From contig JBMYRB010000007.1 of assembly GCA_049601915.1 (NCBI GenBank), positions 1 to 64,000 of the forward strand: a DNA stretch of 64,000 bases, given 5' to 3'. The position numbers were made by a program, and so were the translations under genes. Of this stretch, positions 16,302 through 24,406 are shown piece after piece. Under the pieces are notes generated by a model. The model saw nothing but the letters and a program-made list of their open reading frames with translations, made no database searches and had not been told where the DNA came from. This DNA comes from UBA8079 sp049601915 (GTDB lineage Bacteria > Pseudomonadota > Alphaproteobacteria > UBA6615). Within the stretch, counting starts at the first letter, position 1. Each line of letters begins with the position of its first letter.

Positions 16302-17626
16302 GAGTTCGTTCCGTTTGCCTGCTGATCGATATTCCCAGCCAGCCATTGGTACACATGGGTTGAGAAATCTTCGGCAACCGGTTGCAAAGGAATTTCGGCA
16401 ATCGCTTCGGACAGGAATGCTTCTATCAGCATTCGCCGGGCGGTCGTCTCCGGAATGCCGCGGCTGAAGAGATAGAAAAGCGAATCCTCGTCCAACTCAC
16501 CCGCCGTCGCACCATGGCTGCATTTAACGTCATCGGCGTAGATTTCGAGTTCCGGGCGCGCGTCGATTTCTGCGCGTGGCGACAACAGCAAGGCCCGGCT
16601 CAGTTGATGCCCGTCTGTCTTCTGGGCATCACGCACGACATGCACCTTACCCTGGAACACACCACGCGCCTGACCGTCGAGAACGCCCTTGTAAACTTGG
16701 CGCGACCGGCATTCCGGCGCCGCATGTTCGACATAGGTGGTGTTGTCCACGACCTGCTTGCCCGTGGCCAGATACACCCCGTCGAGACGGCAATCCACAC
16801 CCGGTCCGCTCAGGTAAGCACGAATTTCACTTCTGCCGATCGCGGCACCACTTTGCAGCACGAAACTCTCATAGAACGACCCCGCTGCAAGGGAGACCGC
16901 CGTCCCGGACAGATGCACGCTCGTATCCGCCTCTTCCTGGAACACGAAATGATTCAGTTTCGCGCTCTCCGCCAACTGCAACTCGGTTACGATATTATTG
17001 AAACTCGCCCCGCCAGTGGCCGTGATGTGGGTTTCGATCAGTGTTGCCTGCGCGCCTTGCCCCATGACCACGAGATGGCGCGGCTGCACCATCATCGCAC
17101 CCTCGCCCGACGCGGTGATCGATATCAGGTGAACAGGCTTGTCGAGAATGACGTTCTCACCAATCAAGATCGCCATCCCATCCTGCAGGAAGGCCGTGTT
17201 GAGCGCCGCCATCGGCATATCTTCGAGCGGTGCGATTTGACCCAAATAGGGCTCAAGCCTGTCCGGCGCGGCAGCCAGAAGATCTTCGAGCCCGCTGATC
17301 AGGACATCGCCAGGCATCCCGTCCAACGCACACAATTTCGGTTGCACGCGTCCATTCACCAGGACCACACGATAGGTTGCCAGGCCGGCCACGGACGGAT
17401 GCGGCAATGTCGGCAGGCCGATAGCCGGCGCTGTCTCGGCCAACTGGAAGCTCTCATCCAGAAGTGCGTTCAGGTTTGTATAGCGCCAATATTCGTCACG
17501 TCGTTGCGGCAGACCGTGCGCGCCATAGGCATCGGCCCCCGCACGTCGCAGTGCGTCGACCCACCCCACACCGGCGCCGGCAAACGTCGATGATGCGTCG
17601 AGCGCCTGGGCGAGATAGGGCTGCAT
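16298..17626 (-). CDS. sufD: Fe-S cluster assembly protein SufD
   Basis: The 442-residue protein is the SufD half of the SufBCD scaffold. The N-terminal helical part contains RRDEYWRYTNLNALLDESF, and the C-terminal beta-helix core includes VDCRLDGVYLATGKQVVDNTT, the family segment QVYKGVLDGQARGVFQGKVH and the C-terminal DDVKCSHGATAGELDEDSLF, which carries the conserved cysteine and histidine. I prefer the ATG at 17626 (GGAAG seven bases upstream); a TTG seven codons earlier also has GGAGG in front, so the start is not certain. It follows sufC by about 30 bases and overlaps sufS by four. Confidence 0.92.
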   Translation of the reverse strand: MQPYLAQALDASSTFAGAGVGWVDALRRAGADAYGAHGLPQRRDEYWRYTNLNALLDESFQLAETAPAIGLPTLPHPSVAGLATYRVVLVNGRVQPKLCALDGMPGDVLISGLEDLLAAAPDRLEPYLGQIAPLEDMPMAALNTAFLQDGMAILIGENVILDKPVHLISITASGEGAMMVQPRHLVVMGQGAQATLIETHITATGGASFNNIVTELQLAESAKLNHFVFQEEADTSVHLSGTAVSLAAGSFYESFVLQSGAAIGRSEIRAYLSGPGVDCRLDGVYLATGKQVVDNTTYVEHAAPECRSRQVYKGVLDGQARGVFQGKVHVVRDAQKTDGHQLSRALLLSPRAEIDARPELEIYADDVKCSHGATAGELDEDSLFYLFSRGIPETTARRMLIEAFLSEAIAEIPLQPVAEDFSTHVYQWLAGNIDQQANGTNS

Positions 17627-17658
17627 ATGTCCACTTCCGTCGGGCAAGATCGCCTCCG

Positions 17659-18414
17659 TCAGGCCGCGTTCTCGAGGAACTCGGCATAGCCTTTTTCCTC
17701 GAGCTCGAGCGCCAGGGCCTTGTCACCCGATTTCACGATTTGACCGTTTGCCAGGACGTGCACGTGATCAGGGACGATATAATCGAGCAGCCGCTGATAA
17801 TGGGTAATCAGAAGCATCCCGCGAGCGGGCGAACGCATGGCATTTACCCCGTTCGCGACAACCTTGAGCGCGTCGATGTCGAGCCCTGAATCGGTCTCAT
17901 CGAGGATCGCGATCCGCGGCTCCAGCGCCGCCATCTGAAGCATTTCCATACGCTTCTTCTCGCCGCCGGAGAAACCCACATTGACCGCGCGCTTCAGCAT
18001 ATCGTCCGAGATATTCAGACCGGTCGAGCGTTCGCGTACATATTTGACGAAATCCATCGGATCGAAGGTCGTCTCCCCTCGATGCTCGCGCACTGCATTC
18101 ACTGCCGTGCGCAGGAAGGTCATGCTGGTGACACCTGGAATTTCGACCGGATACTGGAACGCCAGAAACACACCCTCGCGGGCGCGTTCATCGGGGTCCA
18201 TCTCGATTACATCCTTGCCATCGAACAGGATCTGGCCGTCCGTCACGTCGTAGCCGGCACGCCCGGTCAGGACATAGGAAAGTGTGCTCTTGCCCGACCC
18301 ATTAGGCCCCATGATCGCATGCACCTCGCCGGAATCGATGGTCAGATTCAATCCATTCAGGATCGCCTTTCCGTCGACGGTCGCGTGCAGGTCGCGAATT
18401 TCCAGTAACGCCAT
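17659..18414 (-). CDS. sufC: Fe-S cluster assembly ATPase SufC
   Basis: SufC is the ABC-type ATPase that drives conformational change of the SufBD scaffold. In this 251-residue protein the Walker A motif GPNGSGKST is at about residues 36-44, the Q-loop at FLAFQYPVEIPGV, the signature FSGGEKKRMEML and Walker B IAILDETDSGLD follow, and the switch histidine is in LLITHYQRLLDYI. All ATPase residues are intact. The start is the ATG at 18414, 14 bases after sufB; the frame upstream overlaps sufB and is not conserved. It is soluble, with no membrane segments, as expected. Confidence 0.95.
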   Translation of the reverse strand: MALLEIRDLHATVDGKAILNGLNLTIDSGEVHAIMGPNGSGKSTLSYVLTGRAGYDVTDGQILFDGKDVIEMDPDERAREGVFLAFQYPVEIPGVTSMTFLRTAVNAVREHRGETTFDPMDFVKYVRERSTGLNISDDMLKRAVNVGFSGGEKKRMEMLQMAALEPRIAILDETDSGLDIDALKVVANGVNAMRSPARGMLLITHYQRLLDYIVPDHVHVLANGQIVKSGDKALALELEEKGYAEFLENAA

Positions 18415-18428
18415 CTCAAACTTCTCCT

Positions 18429-19898
18429 TTAGCCCACGCTGCCTTCGAGGCTGATCCCGACCAGCTTCTGGGCTTCGACCGCAAATTCCATCGGCAGGGT
18501 CTGCAACACCTCCTTGCAAAACCCGTTGACGATGAGCGCGACGGCCTCTTCATCTTCCAGCCCCCGCTGCTGGCAATAGAACAGCTGGTCCTCACCGATC
18601 CGGCTCGTCGTCGCTTCATGTTCGACCTGTGCCGAGGGGTTCTGACTTTCGATATAAGGGATCGTGTGGGCACCACACTTGTCGCCAATCAGCAGGCTGT
18701 CACACTGGGTATAGTTCCGCGCACCCTTGGCACCGCGCTGAATGCGCACGAGCCCGCGGTAAGTCTGGTCCGCCTTGCCCGCCGAGATTCCCTTGGAAAT
18801 AATCCGCGAGCGCGTGTTCTTGCCGATATGGATCATCTTGGTGCCGGTGTCGGCCAGCTGCGCGTTGTTCGTGATCGCGACCGAGTAGAACTCACCGACC
18901 GAGTTGTCGCCCTGCAAGATGCAGCTGGGATATTTCCAGGTAATCGCCGAACCGGTCTCCACCTGGGTCCAGGAAACCTTGGAGTTCTTACCCCGGCATG
19001 CGGCGCGCTTGGTCACGAAATTATAAATCCCGCCCTTCCCGTCCTCGTCGCCGGGATACCAGTTCTGCACCGTCGAATATTTGATCTCGGCATCGTCCAG
19101 GGCGACGAGTTCGACCACGGCGGCATGTAGCTGATTCTCATCACGCTGCGGCGCTGTACAGCCTTCGAGGTAGCTCACATAGGAGCCTTCGTCGGCGATG
19201 ATCAGCGTACGCTCGAACTGACCTGTATTCTCGGCGTTGATCCGGAAATAGGTCGACAGCTCCATCGGGCAGTGCACGCCCTTCGGGATGTAGACAAAAG
19301 AGCCATCGGTGAACACGGCGGCGTTGAGAGCCGCAAAGAAATTATCGCCCTGGGGCACAACTGAACCAAGATATTTCTGGATCAGTTCTGGGTGCGTCTG
19401 GATGGCCTCGGAGATCGACCCGAAGATGATGCCCTGTTCCTCCAGCTTCGCCTTGTAGGTGGTGGCAACGGACACACTGTCGAACACGGCATCGACCGCA
19501 ACGGCCGGCGCCCCCTGAACACCCGCCAGAACCTCCTGCTCGCGCAAGGGTATGCCAAGCTTCTCGTAGGTCTCCAGCAACTTGGGATCGACCTCATCGA
19601 GGGACTTCGGTCCTTCGGTGGTCTTCGGCGCGGCATAGTAATAGCTGTCTTGATAATCAATCGCCGGATATTGTGGCTTCTGCCAGGTAGGCTCTTCCAT
19701 CGTGAGCCATTGTGCATAGGCCTTGAGCCGCCATTCGAGCATCCACTCGGGTTCTTCCTTCTTCTTCGAAATCAGGCGAACGATATCCTCGCTCAGACCC
19801 TTGGGGGCGAGATCAATATCGATGTCGGTGACGAAACCATATTTATACTGTTCGCCGATCGAGCGGACCTGCTCTATTGCCTCGGTGGTGGCTGCCAT
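18429..19898 (-). CDS. sufB: Fe-S cluster assembly scaffold SufB
   Basis: SufB, 489 residues here, is the scaffold on which clusters form. The N-terminal segment YKYGFVTDIDIDLAPKGLS and PEWMLEWRLKAYAQWL are family hallmarks. The core contains YIPKGVHCPMELSTYFRIN, and the C-terminal part has the functional cysteine in DKCGAHTIPYIESQNP with the nearby glutamate in VEHEATTSRIGEDQLFYC. Length is that of the long SufB form. It lies 17 bases after the second desulfurase gene and 14 before sufC, so it is within the same transcription unit controlled from the iscR end. Confidence 0.96.
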   Translation of the reverse strand: MAATTEAIEQVRSIGEQYKYGFVTDIDIDLAPKGLSEDIVRLISKKKEEPEWMLEWRLKAYAQWLTMEEPTWQKPQYPAIDYQDSYYYAAPKTTEGPKSLDEVDPKLLETYEKLGIPLREQEVLAGVQGAPAVAVDAVFDSVSVATTYKAKLEEQGIIFGSISEAIQTHPELIQKYLGSVVPQGDNFFAALNAAVFTDGSFVYIPKGVHCPMELSTYFRINAENTGQFERTLIIADEGSYVSYLEGCTAPQRDENQLHAAVVELVALDDAEIKYSTVQNWYPGDEDGKGGIYNFVTKRAACRGKNSKVSWTQVETGSAITWKYPSCILQGDNSVGEFYSVAITNNAQLADTGTKMIHIGKNTRSRIISKGISAGKADQTYRGLVRIQRGAKGARNYTQCDSLLIGDKCGAHTIPYIESQNPSAQVEHEATTSRIGEDQLFYCQQRGLEDEEAVALIVNGFCKEVLQTLPMEFAVEAQKLVGISLEGSVG

Positions 19899-19915
19899 AA
19901 CGTCCTTCCAGCTTC

Positions 19916-21100
19916 CTATTCGGCGGCCCGCACAGAGCTGTCGCCCCGCTGCGCGCCTACAGCTGCGGCGATCAAATTCGCCGCGATATCGACTTCCGTT
20001 TCCGTGGTGAAACGGCCAAACCCAATTCGAATGCTCGCGCCAGCGAGGGCATCATCGAGGCCAAGTGCGCGCAACACGTAAGATGGTTCGACCGACGCCG
20101 AAGTACAGGCCGAACCCGTCGAAATCGCGACCGATTCCAGCACCGTCATCAGGGCCTCGGCATCGATACCGGGGAACCCGACATTCAGGTTGCCTGGCAC
20201 GCGATGATCCATCGATCCGTTCACGAACAAGTCGGCATGTGACGCGCGTAAACCGTCAAGCATCGTCTCGCGCAATCCGGCCAGTCGCAGGCCTTCGGCG
20301 GACATGTCCGCCGAAGCAACGTCGGCTGCCTCGCCCAGAGCGACAACCAGCGGCACCGGAAGCGTACCCGAGCGGTTGCCGCGTTCCTGACCGCCACCGT
20401 TGATCTCCGCAAGCAGGCGGGCACGTGGCCGGCGGCGCGTATAAAGCGCGCCGATACCCTTGGGGGCGTACATCTTGTGACCCGAGATGCTGAGCAGATC
20501 GATCTGCATGGTATCCACATCCAGCGGGACTTTACCTGTCGCCTGAGCCGCATCCGTGTGCAAAAGCACACCGCGCGCGCGGCACATGGCGCCCAGTTCC
20601 GTCAACGGTTGGGTCACGCCGATTTCATTGTTCACCGCCATGACCGAGACGAGCACGGTGTTGTCCGTAAACGCTGCCGCCACCAATTCAGGATCGACCA
20701 AACCATCGGGGCCAACCCCGATAATCGTGACTTCGGCATCTTCCTCGGCCATCGCCGCGCAAGACTCGAGAACACATTTATGTTCGGTCGCCACGGTGAT
20801 GATGTGGTTGCCGCGGCCATGGCGCATGGCGAAACGAACAGCGCCCTTGATGGCCAGATTGTTGGATTCGGTCGCACCGGACGTGAAAACGATTTCGCGC
20901 GCACTGGCACCGATCAACGCGGCCACCTGCTCGCGAGCAACATCTACGGCCTCGGCGGCCTGCCGACCCCACACATGCTGCTCGGAATGGGCATTCCCGA
21001 ATGATTCAGTGAACCAGGGTAGCATCGCATCGAGCACGCGCGGATCCACCGGCGTGGTCGCTTGATGATCGAGATATATCGCTGTCGGTGCAGGGCTCAT
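19916..21100 (-). CDS. cysteine desulfurase, IscS-like (second of tandem pair)
   Basis: The 394-residue PLP enzyme is a class I (IscS/NifS) cysteine desulfurase. It has the N-terminal AIYLDHQATTPVDPRVLDAM, REIVFTSGATESNNLAIKG, the PLP lysine in LLSISGHKMYAPKGIGAL and the catalytic cysteine on the mobile loop STGSACTSASVEPSYVLRA. It should hand persulfide sulfur to Fe-S scaffolds or tRNA-thiolation enzymes such as MnmA. Its ATG overlaps the stop of the preceding desulfurase gene (ATGA). This is the closer match to IscS of the two; adjacent sufB suggests service to the SUF scaffold, while SufS in the same operon would cover the SufU route. Confidence 0.93.
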   Translation of the reverse strand: MSPAPTAIYLDHQATTPVDPRVLDAMLPWFTESFGNAHSEQHVWGRQAAEAVDVAREQVAALIGASAREIVFTSGATESNNLAIKGAVRFAMRHGRGNHIITVATEHKCVLESCAAMAEEDAEVTIIGVGPDGLVDPELVAAAFTDNTVLVSVMAVNNEIGVTQPLTELGAMCRARGVLLHTDAAQATGKVPLDVDTMQIDLLSISGHKMYAPKGIGALYTRRRPRARLLAEINGGGQERGNRSGTLPVPLVVALGEAADVASADMSAEGLRLAGLRETMLDGLRASHADLFVNGSMDHRVPGNLNVGFPGIDAEALMTVLESVAISTGSACTSASVEPSYVLRALGLDDALAGASIRIGFGRFTTETEVDIAANLIAAAVGAQRGDSSVRAAE

Positions 21101-22218
21101 GCCACCGACCTTCGTGACGTTGCAGCCGAATTGCGACGGCCTGCCATCGCGGTCCAGGCGTCGACAAACCTGTCAATCTCCTGCGCGGTCGAATTCCAGC
21201 CCAACGAGACCCGGATAGCCGCTTGCGCCGAGGCATCGTCCTGTCCCATCGCACGCAACACATGACTGGGCGCTACCTTACCGCTCGAACAAGCCGAGCC
21301 TGCGCTTACCGCCACACCAGCCAGATCGAGTTGCATCACCTGGATTTCGGCAGTCATCCCCGACAGGCCGATACAACTCGTGTTCGGCAACCGGGCACCA
21401 TCAACGCCATGGAAAACGACATCCGGCACGGCGGCTTGCAGCCGGTGTTCCAGGTCGTCGCGAAGCCCGGCAAGTCCGGCAAAAAATTCCAGATTATCTT
21501 GCGCCAAGCGAGCTGCCAGGCCGAAACCAGCGATACCCGAGACATTTTCGGTTCCGGCGCGACGACGCCGTTCCTGTCCGCCGCCACGCAGCAGTGGTTC
21601 GGGGTCGAGACCATCACGCACGACCAAGGCCCCGACACCCTGCGGTCCGCCCAGCTTATGCGCGGAAAGGCTCATCATATCGACGCCAAGGTCGTCGAAG
21701 GATACGTCGATCTTGCCGGCCGCCTGGACGGCATCACAATGGACCAACGAACCATGTTCGCGCGCCAGACGCACGACATCGCGTAGCGGCTGGACGACAC
21801 CCGTCTCATTGTTGGCCAGCATGACGGAGACAAGCACCGGGCCGTCATGGCGCCCCAGCGCCTCGCGCAAACTCTCCAGCGAGAGAACGCCATTGGCGTC
21901 CACATCAACGAACTGCGTATCATAACGCGCGCCGAGCACGGAATCATGCTCAACCGCTGAGACAAGCAAGGGGCCATCAAACCCCCGAAGCGCCTGGTTG
22001 TTGGCTTCCGTGCCACCCGAGGTAAAAACAACATTTGCAGGTGCCGCTCCAACCAGCGACGCGACGGCTTCACGCGCCTCATCCAGAGTGTGCCGCACCA
22101 ACCGACCGTACCGATGCACCGACGAGGCATTGCCATGCTGAGCCAAAGCACGCACGATTGCACCAGCCGCCTCGGGCCGGACGGGGGTGGTCGCATTGTG
22201 ATCGAGGTAGGTGTCCAC
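21097..22218 (-). CDS. cysteine desulfurase, NifS-like (first of tandem pair)
   Basis: A second class I desulfurase of 373 residues begins with GTG at 22218 (VDTYLDHNATTPVRPEAAG), 17 bases after iscR. It keeps the full family set: NVVFTSGGTEANNQALRG, the PLP lysine in SLSAHKLGGPQGVGALVV and the catalytic cysteine loop SAGSACSSGKVAPSHVLRA. The sequence differs clearly from its downstream neighbour, so this is an old duplication or separate acquisition rather than a recent copy. Specific role is unknown: it may serve NAD synthesis enzymes, tRNA thiolation or cluster repair. The upstream frame extends 50 codons inside iscR without conservation. All catalytic residues are present, so I regard it as active. 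Confidence 0.9.
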   Translation of the reverse strand: MDTYLDHNATTPVRPEAAGAIVRALAQHGNASSVHRYGRLVRHTLDEAREAVASLVGAAPANVVFTSGGTEANNQALRGFDGPLLVSAVEHDSVLGARYDTQFVDVDANGVLSLESLREALGRHDGPVLVSVMLANNETGVVQPLRDVVRLAREHGSLVHCDAVQAAGKIDVSFDDLGVDMMSLSAHKLGGPQGVGALVVRDGLDPEPLLRGGGQERRRRAGTENVSGIAGFGLAARLAQDNLEFFAGLAGLRDDLEHRLQAAVPDVVFHGVDGARLPNTSCIGLSGMTAEIQVMQLDLAGVAVSAGSACSSGKVAPSHVLRAMGQDDASAQAAIRVSLGWNSTAQEIDRFVDAWTAMAGRRNSAATSRRSVA

Positions 22219-22235
22219 GGTCTGCCCGTCTCCGT

Positions 22236-22703
22236 CTATTCGGCCGCGATTTCTGGGAATGCCGCGACCGGCATGCGCTGCGGCTGGGCATAGACCCTTC
22301 CCTCGCAAACATCCGCCAGGCTGACGGAGTTTAGATAGGCGTGTATTTGGTGACCCAGCTCTTCCCACAAATCATGGGTCACGCAGCGACTGGTGCGTCG
22401 GACACAGCCTTTCGACGCCCCCGGCTTGCACCCCGTTGTACGGATAGGTTCATCGACGGCAGAGATTACATCTGCAATCCGAATCTCTTCGGCCGCAAAG
22501 GAAAGCTTGTACCCGCCCCCGGGTCCACGCACGCTCGTCACCAGCCCCGCACGGCGCAACTTTGCGAAAAGCTGCTCCAGATAGGACAGAGAAATCTCCT
22601 GTCGATCCGCGACCTCGGCAAGCGCGACGGGACCCATCGCGCCATACTGCGTCAGATCAACCATCGCCATCACGCCGTAGCGTCCCTTGGTACTGAGTTT
22701 CAC
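22236..22703 (-). CDS. iscR: IscR-like Rrf2-family transcriptional regulator
   Basis: The 155-residue regulator has the Rrf2 winged-helix at its N terminus (MKLSTKGRYGVMAMVDLTQY, with EISLSYLEQLFAKLRRAGLV as recognition region). A cluster-binding loop carries C92, C100 and C107 and a following histidine 110 in RCVTHDLWEELG, which matches IscR in composition, though the spacing is wider than in E. coli. IscR holds a [2Fe-2S] cluster and represses isc or suf operons when Fe-S status is good. It starts with GTG preceded by AAGGAG and heads the desulfurase-suf block, so autoregulation of the operon is likely. It lies 39 bases downstream of cysE, probably on the same transcript. Confidence 0.9.
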   Translation of the reverse strand: MKLSTKGRYGVMAMVDLTQYGAMGPVALAEVADRQEISLSYLEQLFAKLRRAGLVTSVRGPGGGYKLSFAAEEIRIADVISAVDEPIRTTGCKPGASKGCVRRTSRCVTHDLWEELGHQIHAYLNSVSLADVCEGRVYAQPQRMPVAAFPEIAAE

Positions 22704-22742
22704 GATCGATCTCCTTCTTCGGTTCCGTGCACGGGCGTCGGC

Positions 22743-23492
22743 TTAGTAGGACGTCGTGGGTTCGTCGGAATCTGATTCTTTATCGGCGGACGCTCGACGC
22801 AACTGGATACGCTCTTCCAGCTCTCGCTCTAGTTCCTGTACACGCATACGCAACGTGCTGATCTCATTCAGCATGGCGCCCATCGCCTTGGTATCCGGGT
22901 CGGGGATGTCATCCGTGGGCGTTCCATAGGCTGAGAACTGGTCGGGCGAGCAAGAGGATGTCAACACGGGCTGGGCGGGAATTCCCACGACCGTGCAATT
23001 TTCCGGCACGTCCTTCACCACAACCGCGTTCGCACCGATACGGGCATTTCGCCCCACGGTGACCGGCCCCAGCACTTGGGCACCCGACCCAATGATTGAT
23101 CCCGAAAGCAACGTCGGGTGCCGCTTCACATCCACCTGCGTATCGCTTTCGACGGCCGGTGCGATCCCGCCCAGCGTGACATTGTGATACAGCGTCACAT
23201 CGTCCTCGATTTCGGCCGTTTCCCCAATCACGACGCCAATCGCGTGATCGATTACCAGCCGATTGCCGATCTTGGCGCCAGGATGAATATCCACGCCTGT
23301 CAGGAACCGCCCGATGTTGCCCACGAAGCGTGCGAGGGTGGTCAATCGTATCGACCAGAGCCAATGCGCGAGGCGAAACCAGACCACCGCATGGAAGCCC
23401 GGATAGCTGATCGCCACCATGATTCGAGAGCTTGCTGCCGGGTCACGTTCCAGATACGCGCCCAGATCGTCAAAGAGATGCTTGAAGACCAT
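22743..23492 (-). CDS. cysE: serine O-acetyltransferase CysE (short EpsC type)
   Basis: This 249-residue enzyme acetylates serine to O-acetylserine, the precursor of cysteine. The C-terminal left-handed beta-helix is evident in DIHPGAKIGNRLVIDHAIGV, VVIGETAEIEDDVTLYHNVT and the active-site region through PTLLSGSIIGSGAQVLGP. The N-terminal helical domain is shorter than in E. coli CysE, as in the EpsC-like form. The last residues are an acidic, low-complexity tail ending in TTSY rather than the terminal isoleucine that binds cysteine synthase, so complex formation is doubtful. Being the first gene before iscR, it couples cysteine supply with three cysteine desulfurases downstream. A ten-base palindrome AGAGCGCTCT at 23510-23519 lies just upstream. 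Confidence 0.9.
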   Translation of the reverse strand: MVFKHLFDDLGAYLERDPAASSRIMVAISYPGFHAVVWFRLAHWLWSIRLTTLARFVGNIGRFLTGVDIHPGAKIGNRLVIDHAIGVVIGETAEIEDDVTLYHNVTLGGIAPAVESDTQVDVKRHPTLLSGSIIGSGAQVLGPVTVGRNARIGANAVVVKDVPENCTVVGIPAQPVLTSSCSPDQFSAYGTPTDDIPDPDTKAMGAMLNEISTLRMRVQELERELEERIQLRRASADKESDSDEPTTSY

Positions 23493-23692
23493 GTCGACCT
23501 TTATGATATAGAGCGCTCTGCATCGCTCTTCCCGCCGGATTGATCACGCCAGTACGTGTCTGAAATCGGGATATATGATGCCCGAGTAAATTGGTCAAGT
23601 ATTTGGCCAAAGTCCTTGGGAATCCGGACGCAAACATCCGATTCCGTAGCTATGTCATCTGCCGCATACCGTCGGCGCAATGGGAACAAGAT

Positions 23693-24406
23693 ATGCCTGA
23701 AGTCATCATCAACGGCCCCGAAGGTCGCCTCGAAGGCCGTTACTACCCGGCAAAAGTTCCGAATTCCCCGATCGCGTTGCTGTTGCATCCACACCCGCAG
23801 CATGGCGGCACGATGAACAACAAGGTCATTTATCAGCTCTATAAGATGTTTGTACGGCGCGGTTTCGCGACCCTGCGATTCAACTTTCGCGGCGTCGGGC
23901 GCAGCCAGGGTAGCTTCGATCGCGGTGAAGGTGAATTGTCGGATGCCGCATCGGCACTCGACTGGCTCCAGACCCAAAACCGGGATGCCCCGATGTGCTG
24001 GGTCGGCGGCTTTTCGTTCGGCGCCTGGATCGGCATGCAATTGCTGATGCGGCGGCCTGAGATCACGGGCTTTGTCTCCATCTCGCCGCCGGCCAATATG
24101 TATGACTTCTCTTTCCTCGCCCCCTGCCCGACCTCCGGCCTGATCACACATGGCGACAAGGACGACATTGTGCCTCAGGATTCGGTGACGGACCTGATCG
24201 CAAAGCTGGCGAAACAGAAAGACGTCATCATCGACTTCCAAGTCCTTAAGGGTGCCACCCATTTCTATAACGAGCACCTGGAAGAACTGGAGGGGACCGT
24301 GACCGGTTATCTCGACCGGCGCACAGCCGAAATCGAGGCCGCGCTGGCCGCTGAGGTAGAAGAACCGGAAGACGTCGATGAGACCGACGACGGGGACGAT
24401 GACTAA
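23693..24406 (+). CDS. alpha/beta hydrolase of the COG2945 type
   Basis: The 237-residue hydrolase starts at the ATG at 23693 (MPEVIINGPEGRLEGRYYP). It shows the COG2945 pattern: LLLHPHPQHGGTMNNKVIY, then FATLRFNFRGVGRSQGSFD, the nucleophile elbow GGFSFGAWIG with its serine, an acidic residue in THGDKDDIVP and the histidine in GATHFYNEH. The C-terminal tail is strikingly acidic (EEPEDVDETDDGDDD). Substrate is unknown. Genes of this type are often found beside Fe-S assembly loci in alphaproteobacteria, as I recall, and here it is divergent from cysE-iscR-suf. Its stop overlaps the stop of anmK on the other strand by four bases. Confidence 0.85.
   Translation: MPEVIINGPEGRLEGRYYPAKVPNSPIALLLHPHPQHGGTMNNKVIYQLYKMFVRRGFATLRFNFRGVGRSQGSFDRGEGELSDAASALDWLQTQNRDAPMCWVGGFSFGAWIGMQLLMRRPEITGFVSISPPANMYDFSFLAPCPTSGLITHGDKDDIVPQDSVTDLIAKLAKQKDVIIDFQVLKGATHFYNEHLEELEGTVTGYLDRRTAEIEAALAAEVEEPEDVDETDDGDDD

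Noticed and set aside
16382..17593. A 403-codon open frame antisense to sufD.
   Set aside because: Same reasoning: complete overlap with a well supported suf gene and no recognisable domain.
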